Below, in pieces: positions 48,101 to 60,289 of a stretch of 64,000 bases of DNA. The notes beneath the pieces were generated by a model. It made no database searches, was not told the DNA's origin, and saw only the letters and a program-made list of their open reading frames with translations. The stretch is from positions 9,548,001 to 9,612,000 of the forward strand of contig CM034103.1 in NCBI GenBank assembly GCA_019914945.1, read 5' to 3'. Position numbers and translations under genes: made by a program. This DNA is from Typha latifolia. Lineage: Eukaryota; Streptophyta; Magnoliopsida; Poales; Typhaceae. Numbering within the stretch: position 1 is the first letter of the stretch; the number at the start of each line of letters is the position of its first letter.

Positions 48101-49450
48101 CCTTGCATTACTTTCAATCGTAGCTATTTATTTTTTTAGGAGTAGATCTTAGTTAGAAACCCTATCTCCACCTTCAAACCCTAGCCACCATCTACCTCTA
48201 CGAGCCACCCATTCATATGGCCAACCGCCACTATCCTTTGATGACCTCCGCAACGTCGATTTTTTCTATTTCTGCCCCGTTTTGATCTTGCTCTACTATT
48301 TTCGTCATAACTTTTTATCTGGATCTCCGTTTGACTTCATTCCAAAGCCATTAGATCCAACACTTTCGCATTATTATCCATCAAAATCTCAAGATCATCC
48401 TACGAATAGATCGTTCTATTCAGCCAAGATTTACTCTTCCATAAAAGCTCTAGTTAAATCATGTGCCTTGGCATCAGTTTATTTGAAGTTTCCCTAAATC
48501 TCATGTTTCATCTTTAGCCTCCATTCAGTAATTGCCCCAAACAAATTTTGATAATAAGATATATATGATTTTTAATAGTATGATCGTCTCTAACTTTCTC
48601 TCCACCAATCAATAATGAACTTATAGTATTATTTCTCTTCCTCTCATTTGCGGAAGTATGTAGTATTCAGATCTCTTTTAATAACTAGTTCTGTCTGGAC
48701 CTCTGCTACCATAGTAGCTCTTCTTCTTTACGCAACTGAGTCATCTTCAAAACCAACTCCTCTCTTATCTCTATGTTCAAGCAATTCATTTCTTTGAATT
48801 TTATCCTCTTATTGTTATTTCTACTCCATCCTCTTAACCCTTGTCTCACTTTCTTAATTTTAGCATTTCAAATATCAATTGTCGAGTTGTTCGCAGTAAA
48901 GCAGTTCCACTATTTTTGAACCAACTCATCAAAGCCTAGCTTCAAAAATCAGTAGTGAATAATTTTGTAGGATATTTATTCTCCCAATTAGTTGTTGCAA
49001 AGACTCTATCTAGCAGAACAAGTACCAGCTACTCTCACACGTTAGACCAGGTGAATTTCCTCCCAATCATCTTCAGCTCAATTAACTCCATGGCATTTAT
49101 CATATCATTAAAGATACTCCTTTATTTACTTTCCACAATCTTGCATCTTCTATCACAGCAATATCTAGTAAGCATTAAAACCACCTCCAATTAGCCAGTC
49201 AGTATCATGCCAACTTTTCATATCTTCTATCTTCCTCCAAAGCTCCCATGACTAAGGGCCATAAATATTTCCCAGCTTCCCTAACATTTGGTGCTACTCA
49301 TAGACACACTGTGCAAAAGATTTCTTCGAACCCAATAATATTCCCTGATGAGCAACCTCCTCCATTCTTTTGAGTAGACAAAAAATCCCTCAAATATTCT
49401 TCTCCTGAGATCTCCCAGATGCCCCCATAACCATATAGCGCCTATCACCC
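45172..49450 (-). mobile_element. L1-type LINE, degenerate, with LTR inserted
   Basis: On the minus strand, from 49450 down: endonuclease remnants (NIYGP and DWLIGGGFN, where relatives have GDFN; GRKFTWSN at about 49040-49100), a linker (SANERKRNNTISSLL near 48630), an interruption by LTR sequence (47798 to about 48480), then reverse transcriptase: NKALGPDGFSIKFY (47740-47795), EYQSAFIKKRYILDS (47454-47657), KGLQQSDSLSPYLFL and GIDDTLIF in place of F-A-D-D (47055-47294), and KYLGLLLH to SLGGQITLI (46672-46953). The 3' end reaches a T-run on the plus strand (45172-45181), the poly(A) tail, after a 'ggcttttatcaaccc' ending typical for plant LINEs. ORFs are broken throughout. Confidence 0.85.
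47798..48480 (+). repeat. LTR inserted in the LINE
   Basis: Begins 'tgatacgatctcggttag' directly after LINE sequence encoding NKALGPDGF. It is preceded by TATTT, as is the gypsy element at 5.8 kb. It carries repeated 'gagtcctagttg' words, a possible TATA-like stretch and then an 'aaaccctagccaccatctac' leader-like part. The right border is approximate and the matching target duplication was not found. No internal gypsy genes follow, so a solo LTR is likely. Confidence 0.65.
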
Positions 49451-50225
49451 GCTCCATGTTATTCGTGTAGATCCACCCTTATTTGATGGTGGTGATGGCC
49501 ACCACCATCCACAGCTTTAACTTGAATTAATCTTGACACTTCTCTTCCGATGCCAGCAACATCACTATATGAGAACAGCCTTCCAGGCGAGCCGAAGAGG
49601 CTTGGCCGAAGACTATTCCCATTATCCCATACACGCAGCAAAGTAGAAATGTAGAATGGCAACAAACCAAACGTTGGAATTCCCTAACAAAGTTGAGATC
49701 CGCCCGAAACAGTCTGAGAGACGACATAGCTCTGGTGAGAGCAAAACGCAACAAACTCCAAGCTTAGGACAATCAATCATTAAATAAGCACTGTCCTACT
49801 CCATAGACGTAGAAGGAAGAAAAAAAAAACCAACTTGGAAAATAAAATCCAATTCGACTTGGAAGCAGATCAAGTTCAGAACTACGCAGAAAATAAAAAC
49901 CAATTCGCAATCCCAAACCCACAAACCATCCCAACATTGCTTGAAGACAGTTGCAATTTAAAGAAGAATATGATCATCAATAGTAACCAAACTAAGGGAT
50001 TTTCAGCTATAGTCTGAATCAGCCAAAACTAGATTCAAGCCGCTGCATAGAAGCTAGAAAATAGCCTGATGAGAAACAGAATCAAAACAAAATCAACCAC
50101 ATGTTGTGCCTTAATAGTCAATACTAGAAAGATAAATAAGACATGTCCTTCCTTGGAAACAGAAAAAATTATGAAAATAACTAAGGCCAAAGATGTTCCT
50201 CCTCCTTCAAGTCTGCATCTGAATT
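49451..50225. other. Region between the LINE and RACK1
   Basis: The left part (to about 49780) has a weak open frame on the minus strand without recognisable domains, perhaps the LINE 5' region. The right part, A-rich on the plus strand, should hold the RACK1 3' untranslated region. Confidence 0.4.
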
Positions 50226-52519
50226 CTACTGACGACCAATCTCCCAGACCCTAATGGTGCCGTCAGTGTAGCCGGTAAACAGTGTGATTCCATCAGCGCT
50301 CCAACTCAAGCTTGTGCAGTACAGCATCTGCCAGAATAATTAAGAGAAAAAAATTAGTCTCATGCTTCCGTTGATCCATCTTACCTCATTAATAATGTAG
50401 CATAATTTACAAACAGAATAATTGCGGGGTCAATAAGTACACAGCAGCCAACAGATCTAACTAGTTAAAAAAATAAAACTAAAAAGATTTAACTAGTTGC
50501 ATCTGAATTTAGAACAAATATTTTGATTTGTTTCAAAATCAGAAGAAACACAAGGAGAACACAATTAATGTTAGGTGGGTAAACTCAAGAGAGGTGAAAT
50601 AGGTAATAAAGTGTACATTTGATAAATAGGAAATAACAAAATTAACTTCAAGGAGCTTTTGGTGTAACAAGCCCAACTTAACGTGGCAGCAGGATGTACA
50701 TTAGACTGATGGGGCACGCTTTTGGTGTTCCTTCAGTTTCTAGTTTCTACCTAAAAGTTTGGGTTACAGGATTCTATGATGGACAAACACATGTATATAT
50801 GTGCGCTTAGAATCTTCAGATGTATGTCTGCGTGTATCTATCTACATATGTTCTTGTGTGTGAAAAATAACTGAGAAACATGTCCTATGTCTAGTGTGTC
50901 CTGTGCATACAATATTAATGTATATCAAGCCAGCTTTCCACTTTGGCCCCTCAATGACAAGCGCTGCTAAGTCAAATGAAAACAACTTGAAATGGTTCTA
51001 CATACAACACTGACGGAAAAATAAACCAGAGTATTTCAGGGCAAATCCACATCCAGTTTACTAGAAGACTTTGTCATGCACCATTTTAGGACAAAGAACT
51101 TCATATTGTTGATCAGTTAAGAAAAAAAACATTTCCAGTTGACAAAATACTCCAAGAAAATAACCTTAACCTGGAAGCCTACTACTAGGAGGCTTAAATT
51201 GATGAGTACACACAGAAATAGAACAGATAGATATTGTCGGTAACTGAGGCAAGATAAAATATTTCCAGGAAACAACAAATTTACATTAATCATAGAAAAT
51301 ACTTGATCCTACATTAATCATATATGAAACACACTCAATCATATATGAAAAAAAAACTTGGTCCTACATTAATCATAGAAAATACAGCAATGACATGAAT
51401 TATATGCAAGATCGTCATACAAAAGCAGCAATCACATGAAGAAGTGGCTTACAATCAATATAGAGAGCATTTGTACCTCTCTAATTGTTCTAATTGTAAT
51501 AAAACGTACTAGTACATTTAGAATCTTATACATATAAACTCATAAGCATATAATGTGTGCACTAAGAAAGATAATACTTACTAATTAGCATAAATACAAA
51601 CATGAAGTATTACATTGAGCATAAGAAAGTGAAAATAGAAGAGCGATACCTGATTCTTGCTGGCGGGCAACTCAGGCTTGAGATCTTGCACGATGGACTT
51701 GCTCTCGAGGTCCCAGATCTTGACGCTGTCCTGTGTGGCAGCGCAGAGCCAATAGCGGTTGGGGCTAAAGCAGAGCGAGTGGATAATAGACCCGGAATCG
51801 AGCGAATAGAGCCGCTTGCCCTCAGCGAGGTCCCAGAGAAGCGTGACCCCATCCTTGCCACCGCTGGCACACAGAGAGCCATCGGGGCTGACCGCGACCG
51901 TGTTAACATACCCGCCGTGGCCGGTGAGGGTGCACCGGAGCTTACAATTGGTGAGGTTCCACACCTTTACGGTGCGATCCCACGATGCAGAGACAATCAC
52001 GGGCTGGAAGGTGTTGGGCGAGAAGCGGACGCAGCTGACCCAGTTGGTGTGAGCGTCGGCATCTTGGATTGTGTACTTGCACTCCCCAAGTGTGTTCCAG
52101 AGCTTAATGGTGCGGTCGCGGGAGGCGGATACGATCTGACGGTTGTCGACGGAGAATGCAACGGACAGGACGTCCTTGGAGTGTCCAACGAATCGGCGAG
52201 TGGTGACGCCGGTGGAAATGTCCCAGAGGCGAAGCTCGCCGTCCCAGGATCCTGAGAGGGCGAACTGACCGTCGGAAGAGAGGACAACGTCCTCAACAAA
52301 GTGGGAGTGGCCCGTAAGGCGGCGGAGGGGAACGCCGTAGGACGCGGTGGAGGGGTCGACGGCGGCGGCGGCTTCGTCCTTGGTTAGGCGCCAGACCAAG
52401 ACGGACTTATCGCGGGAGGAGGAGACGATGGTATTGCCGTTGTCGATCGGAGTAGCGATCGCCGTCACCACGTCGGTGTGCCCGCGAAGGGTGCCGCGGA
52501 GGACTAGGGTTTCCGCCAT
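50226..52519 (-). CDS. RACK1: RACK1, WD40 scaffold of the small ribosomal subunit
   Basis: Exon 1 is 52519-51650 (290 codons) and exon 2 is 50327-50226 (33 codons plus stop), separated by a 1,322-bp GT-AG intron. The protein has 323 residues, in line with plant RACK1. The start is the [14 protein letters not shown] beginning; an upstream in-frame ATG would add nine residues and is less likely. Seven WD40 repeats form a beta-propeller: clear GH...WD units include GHSHFVEDV to [17 protein letters not shown] to IKLWN, and GHGGYVNTV to LLWD. Exon 2 supplies the closing blade (YTDGTIRVW). R36-D37-K38 matches the pair of basic residues needed for ribosome binding in this family. RACK1 binds the 40S head and links translation with signalling kinases and hormone responses. 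The splice position, after lysine-asparagine-glutamine, keeps frame and fits the family. Confidence 0.97.
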
Positions 52520-52564
52520 GGAGGAGGAGTGAGAGGTAGGCAATGAAGAGATGCGCGGCGCCTA

Positions 52565-52573
52565 TTAGGGTTT
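52565..52573 (-). promoter_or_regulatory. Telo-box in RACK1 leader
   Basis: AAACCCTAA on the minus strand, about 46 bases before the start codon. This element is typical of plant ribosomal protein and translation genes, fitting RACK1. Confidence 0.7.
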
Positions 52574-52606
52574 GGGATAGAGAGAAAGCAGCGGAGGTGG
52601 GGAGGG

Positions 52607-52615
52607 TTTATATAG
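52607..52615 (-). promoter_or_regulatory. RACK1 TATA box
   Basis: CTATATAAA on the minus strand, about 90 bases upstream of the start codon. Transcription would begin near 52575-52585, just upstream of or at the telo-box. Confidence 0.7.
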
Positions 52616-52699
52616 AGTTGTGCTAGACTACTGGTAGGGTTAGGTTATGAAGCGGTTTTGGGTTATCGGATCTGGAGTTCGGACCGTTCAACTGTTTTT

Positions 52700-53555
52700 C
52701 GTTGCGATTAGACAAGGAAAAGTTAGCACCGGATAACTTATTACTAATCCAATATTAGTTTTAGTCTGATGATGATTATTTAAACGTAACTTAAAATTAT
52801 ATTATTAAAATAAATTATTTATATTTTAAAATAAAAAATGAACGACATTAAGTTTTTTTTTCAAAATTAATCATCCTTCAAACTTAAATAATTAGAATTA
52901 AAACCGAAAGTAATAAAAAAATAGAATAAAGGTAGTATAAACTAAATAATTTAAAAAATAAAAAATAAAAAATTCATATATATATATATATAATTTATAA
53001 TAATATAAATTTGCACAAATTAGACATAAAAAAAATAAAACAATTCTTATTTTCGATTCGTACATATTTCTTGGTTAAAGATATTTTTATTTTGTTCTAT
53101 CAAATTACTAAGATTTAACTTAAAAAATAATCGGATGATCTATGCATTGCGGGGATCCGTGCTGCTTTAGGACATAAAAGAGCATTAGATAAGCTAGATT
53201 TATTCCAACCGATAACATACTAATCCAATATCTTGAGTTTACTCTACCCTTTAATTTACAGAAGAGTATGAAAAAAAAACAAGAATATATTATTATCCTC
53301 GATAATTAAAACTAATGACGCCAATTGCCAATTACTATTTAAACTGATGTTGAATATCTCAAATTTAAATTATATTATTAAATTAGATTACTCTATATTT
53401 TAAAATAAAAAAATTACATTAAATATTTTGTCAAAACCAGTCATCGTTCAAATCAAAATAATTAGAATTAAAACCAAAAGTAACAGAAAACATACATAAT
53501 AAAAAAATTTAAAAGAACTAAAGGATGCCCTCAAGCTAAAGTAGACTATTGACCT
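52700..53555. other. AT-rich intergenic DNA
   Basis: Contains two related AT-rich blocks: 'cttaaaattatattattaaa...attagaattaaaaccgaaag' at about 52790-52910 and a similar run at about 53360-53480. They look like a diverged direct repeat of an unknown element. A short TA run lies at 52977-52991. No gene seen. Confidence 0.5.
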
Positions 53556-54330
53556 CTAGTGCAAGGTCTCTAGTCAAGCAATTAATATAGAGAAGTTGTC
53601 TATTCTGTTCCGTAGAGTAGTGATCTCACATTGTGTCTACTCTCTAGGTTAGGAGTTTAGAAGTGGGTGAGAAATATCTGGGCTGCCCTCTTTGTCCTCC
53701 AAATCAAAGTCTACATTCTACATAATTTTAGAAGTGCCTTCAAATATGTCACTGACAAAATTCTACATAAGCTGTCTGGATGGAAGGCGACATTGCTATC
53801 CCACGCTGGCCGGTTGACCTTGATCAAATCAGTGCTCAACTCGATACCGATCTATTTTATGGGCACCACCATCTTCCCTAAGACCCTACTCAATAAAATC
53901 AAGGGTTTAATGCATGACTTTTGGTGGGTTTTTAGCCGGGTAGCTCTCACATCTACTTCAAAAGATGGGATCAGGTTTGTCGGCCTATCACTAATGGAGT
54001 CTCGGAGTGCGCTCTCCTGAGCTCACTAACAAAAGCCTCGTGCTCAAGTTAGCCTGGAGACGCGTGTGCAACCCTGTGAGTCCTTAGGCTCAAATTCTCA
54101 ATGCTAGATACTTCCACAAATCCTCCTTCTGGGAAGCAAAGGTTGGTTGAAGACCTTCTTGGACTTAGGCTGCTATCTTAAAAATGTGTGAGGTTTTGAA
54201 GGACAATATATCTTGATCTATAGGAGATGACAAAATTGTTAAAATTTTGAAGGACTTGTGGCTCCCTCATACTAAGCTGTTAAACCTCTCTCTCCCTACC
54301 CATATTCATATAGTTTATGATCTCTCTCTC
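53556..54330 (+). pseudogene. LINE reverse transcriptase C-terminal fragment
   Basis: Plus-strand reading gives INIEKLSILF, EKYLGCPLF, then KLSGWKATLLSHAGRLTLIK and VLNSIPIYFM (53667-53900), followed by ISWSIGDDKIVKILKDLWLP near 54200-54280. This is the end of the LINE RT and the start of the zinc region. Frames shift several times. It ends against GA-rich simple sequence at about 54330. Confidence 0.85.
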
Positions 54331-55070
54331 TCCCTACCATCAGTGCTGGGCTCAGCCCAGCACTGCCTACTACAGTGCTAGGCCGAGCCCAACACTGTGC
54401 AGAAAGAGAAGGAGAAGAAGCCGAGGAAGAAGAAGAAGAAGAAGAAGAAGAAGAAAGGAAAAAGAAAAAGAAAGAAGAAGAAGAAGAAGAAGAAGAAGAG
54501 AAGGGAAGGGAAGAGAGGCTCACCTAGGCAGCGGCGGCGGCGGCGACAGTGACAGCGGTAGGCTGGTGTCGGTAAGCAAAAGGAAAGAGAGCTTGAGAGA
54601 GAGAGAGGTGATTGAGAGAGAGAGAGAGGAGAGTAAGAGAGAGAATGAGAGCACAAAAGAGAGAGAAGGCAGTGAGGAGTGCGGCGGCGATGATGGTGAC
54701 AACGGCGATGGCGAGAAGCCGTCGGCAAGAAGGAGAGAAAGAGAGAGGTGCTAGAGAGAGAGATAGAGAGAAGGGTAAGAGGGAGAGTGAGAGAGGACGA
54801 GCGAGTTAGAGAGAGAGAGCTATAGAGAGAGACGGTGATGGGGGGTTGCGGTGGCGACGGCAGCCGCGGCGGCGGTAGGCTGGCGTCGGCAAGGGAAGGA
54901 GAGAAAGAGAGAGCTCGAGAGAGAGAGAGGAAGGTAAGAGAGAGAGTGAGAGATAGAGAGAGTTAGAGAGAGTTGGAGAGAGACCTCTAAAGAGGGGGGA
55001 GAGAGGCGGTGAGAGGGGGTGGGGTGCGGCGGCGGCGGCGGCGGCAGTAGGGTGGGGCCCGCCGCGGCCA
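54331..55070. repeat. Purine-rich simple sequence: (GAA)n, (GA)n and GGC runs
   Basis: (GAA)n with interruptions at 54425-54512, then many short (GA)n runs to about 54990, with GGC-rich patches at 54530-54560, 54850-54880 and 55028-55045. Long open frames of Arg/Glu or Ser/Leu/Pro type in this stretch come from the composition and are not genes. Confidence 0.9.
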
Positions 55071-55535
55071 GCTGGCCGGGCAAGTGACGCATGGTGACCC
55101 CATGCAGCATCAAGCTGCATGGGCATGAGGCCGGCCACAGTTACACGTCGTGCCCAAATTTGTTTTTTCAAGGTTGGGTTGTTACAAGATCTATCTTCAA
55201 GCACCTCAAACCCTAGCCACCATCATATTTTACTTCTATCCTATTCTGATCTTCTTCTATTATTTTATTTCTAACTTTTCATTCATACCTCAGATTTATG
55301 TGAAGTAAAGAGATTTGATTCGTAACTTATGAGGCTACTATCACATAAATTCTCATAATTTTCTTACGTCTAATCAGTCTAGAACTTGTTCATAACAAAG
55401 GTGGTGGTGGTGGCTGTTTCGCGTTGGTCGGCAGTTTTGGCTGCACGGGGTAATTGTGCTCGGAGAAAAACTTGCATCTCCTTCAAGTTCTCTTTCAAAT
55501 TAATCGAAAGTTTTTTAAATAACACCTTTACCTAA
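55071..55535. other. Possible LTR or leader-like remnant
   Basis: Has 'caaaccctagccaccatc', followed by pyrimidine-rich words, as in the LTR near 48170-48300. No coding sequence. Relation to that LTR family is suggested, not shown. Confidence 0.4.
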
Positions 55536-55539
55536 GTGT

Positions 55540-55752
55540 ATGCAAGGTGAATTTGAGATGAGCATGATAGAAGAGTTAAACTATTTTCTTAGACTTCAAA
55601 TCAAGCAATTAAAAAAATGCCATTTTTATTACCAATCCAAATATACAAAGGATTTGTTTAAAAGATTTGGAATGAAAAGTACAAAATCAATTGGAACTCC
55701 AATGAGTCTATTAATAAAGCTAGACAAGTTGAAAATGATAAGCCGTAGATGA
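55540..55752 (+). pseudogene. Ty1/copia RT fragment
   Basis: The frame carries the block after the copia catalytic site: EFEMSMIEELNYFLRLQIKQ, then YTKDLFKRFGM and IGTPMS. This is a short truncated remnant, opposite in orientation to the copia element at 11-16 kb and probably from another subfamily. Confidence 0.88.
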
Positions 55753-56220
55753 AAAAAAGTATCGGTTTCTTACTTTATTTAATTATTAGTAGGGGCGGAT
55801 ATTATGTTTAATGTTTGTATGTGTGCTAAATTTTAATCATGCCCAAAACAATCTCATAGTAGCCACTAAACATATTTTAGTATTATTTATTAGTCACTCA
55901 AAACTTAGGATTATGGTTTTCGTTGCTTTTAATCTTATTAGTTTTTCCAATATGGATTTTGCTAGTTATAAAATTAATCAAAAAAATATTAGTGACTCTT
56001 GTTAATTAACTCCCAAAAAAAGTCATAAAGGAGCCAAACTATGAGCGACAAAAAGCCAAAGCAGGTGCATATTGCACAATCTATTTTAATTTTAAATTGC
56101 ACTCATGAATACTCGAACTCGTGATTTCCTTTTGTGGGTTGATATGTCACCATCACTTAGAGTGATGGGCATAACTGTAGTTTGACTTAACCAATAATTA
56201 GGAAAAAGAGAATGTATACC
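55753..56220. other. Intergenic DNA left of the full-length LINE
   Basis: No gene recognised. Confidence 0.4.
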
Positions 56221-56232
56221 GAGTAAAATCTT
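56221..56232. other. LINE target site duplication, left copy
   Basis: GAGTAAAATCTT, repeated at 61872-61883. The last TT may belong to the poly(T) tail. Confidence 0.85.
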
Positions 56233-56429
56233 TTTTTTTATATAGAAAATGTTATTCATTTGTCAAAATGTTAATTACTTCATCAGTTGGCCTTTAGTAA
56301 TACAAACTCAAGAAGCTAGACTGCTTAATCTATGAGCTCCACCATTGTTAGCACACCTCGTAAAACAAATCCGGATCTTACGGTAGTTAGAAATCCACTA
56401 TTTACATTCAAGCACTAATGGGCGTATAG

Positions 56430-59400
56430 ACTAGTCGATGCTATCAGACCTTTTATTTATCACCTTCATGACATTGAGATAGTCACTGAAAAGCCAGCAG
56501 ACCTTATTCCCCGCTAGAGCGCTAGTACAGTGGCTTATATGGATACACTTTGCCTTGTAGAATCGGTCCGAGTACCTGTAAATCATAATTCTGATACCTC
56601 TTTTGCTGATGCTCCTCCAAGATGCATCAACCCAACAAACTAGTCCATTCTCTTTCGGTAACTCTCCAGTTAGCTTGAATGGATCATTGAGAATTTCCTC
56701 ACCATGCTGGGCACTAAGAGCAACATTGCTTTTCTTTGCAACATTGATCACTAATGAAGCCTTGCATTCTATGTCACGGTATACTTTGTCATTTTGAGAC
56801 TTCCCACATCAAGTTGAAAGCGTAAGCGAGATCCTCCGGCGCCATCCTTTCTAACATGCGCATGAGCCAATCATCCAACCGATCTGGTGCTGTGTCAATC
56901 TTGAGGCTAAGGTAACCATGTGGCCTGTGGCCTGAGAAAATTTGCACCTTAGGATGAGGTGTTCTATACTCTCTAAACCATTTTTGCATACCAAACAGGT
57001 GGTGTCAACTATGGGGAGTCTCTTAGCGATAACCTCCCCAACAACTACTGATCTATTCAAACCTTGCCACAGAAAAGTTTAGACTCTAGGTATGATCTTC
57101 TGGCAGCTCCACATGGTCTTCCATAGTTTCCATTTATCCGATCATGAGGTGGAGCTGGTCCAGTCACCGTTCGAAAGGAGGTTGAAAGTAGTTTTGATAG
57201 AGAATTCTCCAGACGCTGAGTGTGTCCATACTAGAGATCCTCTACTTTAATGGTTGCTGAGCTAATGAGATTTTTATAATAGCCTGACCAGCATCCTAAG
57301 CATCTCGTGAATTTTCCTTTCATCCCAAGCATGACTGCTTAATAGATCTACAACCATATTCATATTTGGACGGAGTTGAACTTCAGAGAGATCATGCGCG
57401 ATCTAGGGATCGCCCACAATCTTGATGGATCTATCATTGCTCACTTGCCATGTTACACCTTGCCGGAGTTGGTTGCACATTTTTAAGGTGGAATACGACG
57501 TCTAGGAGGCATGTTGTTTCCATCTTGCATTCCAAAAGGATTTATTTCAAAAATATCTTTTCTTCAATAGGGAAGCCCAGTCAGAGTCTGATTCTTTGAT
57601 CAGGCGCCATTAAAGTTTCTTTATCAGTGCCTGATTAACCAAATCCAGCCGTCACCGAGGCCTCCAACATTCTTCGGTTTACATATTGATTTCCAGCTTT
57701 TCATATAAATGTGCCTCTTCTCATCCAAAAAACCCCACCAGAAGTGCCTCATGAGGATCTTTAATTTTGAGAGAAGTATCTTAGGTAGATGTGGAGCGCC
57801 ATGAGGTAGAGAGGGATGGAGCTTAAGAGTGATTTTAGTAGGATTAGTCTCCCTGCATGAGAGAGAGAGAGAGAGAGAGAGAGAGTTGGCCTTCTAGCCA
57901 GATAATTTTTGCAGATGCTTTTCTGCCACAACAGCATAGGCTTTCACTTTTGATCTTGGAAGGAATAGTGGATTGCCGAGGTACCGGTCTCCTTCCTTCA
58001 GACGCTTAACTTGGAGGGCTGCTATGACTCTGTTACACCCTAACTAATCGACACATTTGCTAAAGTGGATTGCTAATTTGTCAATGTTGATGGCCTGCCC
58101 TGAGATACTACAATAGAGATCAATTATATTCTTCAAGTTTGAGCCTTCTTTGGCTGTGGATCTTCCGAAGAGAAGCAAGTCATCAACAAACATTAAGTGG
58201 GTGAGTGGATTAGCTCCCATAGCTACCTTAACGCCATTGATCTTTTTCTTTATCCTTCCTTCTTCCAGTAGTAGAGATAGGATGTTTGAGCTTAAAATGA
58301 ACAAATACGGTGAGAGTGGGCAAGAATGGGCAACCTTGTCTAAGCCCTATTGTTGGGTTGAAGGAGGTTTCAGCAACACCATTTATCTCAATTGCGAGTG
58401 ACACGATTGAGATGCAGTCGTAGATGAGGTCCACAAACATAGGAGGGAAGCCATATCCTTTCAGATAGTCCTTGATGAAATTCCACTACAAACGATCAAA
58501 GGCTTTGGATAGATATGCTTTAAGCATAAAAGATCCTTTGCAGTTCTTAGAAGTTTGGAGGTACCAGAGCATTTCTTTCGCCACCACCTGGTTGTCCATT
58601 ATTTGCTGACCTAGGACAAAAGCTTTCTAGGCTGGAGAGATGATATAATTTAGGAAAGGCTTCATCCTCAGTGCTAGCAGCTTGGCAATAATTTTGTATG
58701 TTGTATTGCATAGGCTGATAGGGCGATAGTCACCTACTCTTTTAGGCTTATCTTTTTTAGGTATGAGGATAATAGTTGTGCAGTTTAGCTCCTTCTCCAT
58801 TGTTCAAGTATGGATGAACTGCGTCACTTCACTAAAGATTGCATCTCCAATCTCCGACTAGAGGATTTGAATGATCCTTGCATTCAGGCAATCGGGTCTA
58901 GAGGCTTTATCCGATCCCGAGGCTCATGAGAACGCTTTTGACCTCTTCCTTGGAAGGGGTGGCACAGAGGCTGGTGGTTGCCTCATGAGGGATTCTCTCC
59001 ATGGAGTTTAGAACTTGTGGACAATAATTTAGGAGTGAAGGAGGGTTTGAAGTACAATACCACTTTGAAGTAGTCGACAAAGGCCACCATAATATGGCAA
59101 ATGTTCCTTGTCCAGTCATCTGTGGGAAGTAGGAGAGCAGTCATGATGTTGTGTCTCTTGCGAGTAGTCACCGAAGCTTGGAAGAAGGAGGTGTTGCGGT
59201 CGCCCCACTTTAGCCAGTTTACTCGAGATCTCTGGTGCTAATAGATTTCTTCTTCTAGTAGAAGGTCTTCGTAGATATCCTACAAAACTCACTCTCGAGC
59301 CCAGTCAATAGATGTGGAACCCTTTGATTGGATATTAAGAATTTCCTGCTCCACTATCTTTAGTTGCTTCCGCAGGTTGTTGGAGCGCTCACTTGCCCAA

Positions 59401-60259
59401 GATTTGATCTTGGAAGTTAGAGTCCGCAGGTTGACGTTGAGGGAGTTGTTAGGGTTATAAGATCTTATCCAAGAGTCCCTATAGTAGGGTAGAAAGTACT
59501 CATTCTTTAGCCACCAAGCCTCAAACCTAAACTTTGGTTCGTTTTTCCTCTTTGCAGGCATTGTATCAAGTAAAATTGTGTTGTGGTCAGAGGATATAGC
59601 TGGAAGGTGGAGGACACGAGCTTCCGGAAAGCTAACACACCACTTCGGACAGCCAAGGGCGCGGTCCAACCTTTCTCTAATTAGGTTGCATGGGGATCTT
59701 TTGTTGGACCATGTAAACATTGGGCCAGCGAATCCAAGGTTCATGAGTCCGGCCTTGTCAATCCAGGTGGTGAATCGCTCATTTTTTAGGTGCAACCACC
59801 TATGTGACCTTCCTTTTCCAACGGTGAGGTAACACAATTGAAATCACTTGCGCAATAAAACAAAAGATAGTTTTTTTTTTGGCGTAGGACATGATCCTCG
59901 ACTAGATGAAACTATTTTTCGAGTGATAAGGGTCTCCTATAGATGCCTCCAAAGACTCAGCTTAACTTAGGGTTAGGTTCATTGATCTGTGCAAAGATGA
60001 AGTTTTGGTTTGCCTCTAGGACATCAACTGACAAACTATCATCCTAGAGAAGCCATAGTCTACCCGAGATGCTAGAAGCGTTGATGATGAAGCTGTTATG
60101 CAGAGGGAGAGAGGAGATAATGGAGGTCACCTTCACTTTGCCGCACTTTGTTTTGGCAAGAAAGGCCAAGTTTGATCTAGTATAGCGGAGGAAGTTTCTA
60201 AGGTTTCAAATTGTCGGGGAACCTCCCTATCCTCGACAATTCCAAGCTAGCAGTTTCAT
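56430..60259 (-). pseudogene. LINE ORF2: endonuclease, RT, zinc region, RNase H (broken)
   Basis: Starts MKLLAWNCRG at 60259, the APE-type endonuclease N-terminus. The endonuclease continues at 59289-59837 (GPMFTWSNKR, ERLDRAL, SDHNTILLD). RT motifs follow: PISLCNTTYKIIAK and KAFDR around 58500-58750, GLRQGCPF (58228-58440) and FVDDLLLFG (about 58170-58200), equivalent to F-A-D-D. A zinc region, CLVCKNGLESIEHLILRC, lies at 56940-57010. An RNase H remnant, CWVDASWRS to NVMKVINKRSDS, lies at 56431-56751. Family enzymes nick target DNA and prime reverse transcription there. Several stops and frameshifts are visible, for example near 58040 and 58900. Confidence 0.88.
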
Positions 60260-60289
60260 TGTCGACCGAGTGACGAATCATTCCGCGCC

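Noticed and set aside
51602..52255. 217-codon open frame opposite RACK1 exon 1
   Set aside because: It is a mirror frame of the GC-rich RACK1 exon, with no recognisable domain; the WD40 frame explains the sequence.
54317..55204. Long Arg/Glu-rich and Ser/Leu/Pro-rich open frames
   Set aside because: They arise from (GAA)n, (GA)n and GGC simple sequence; both strands are open only because of composition.
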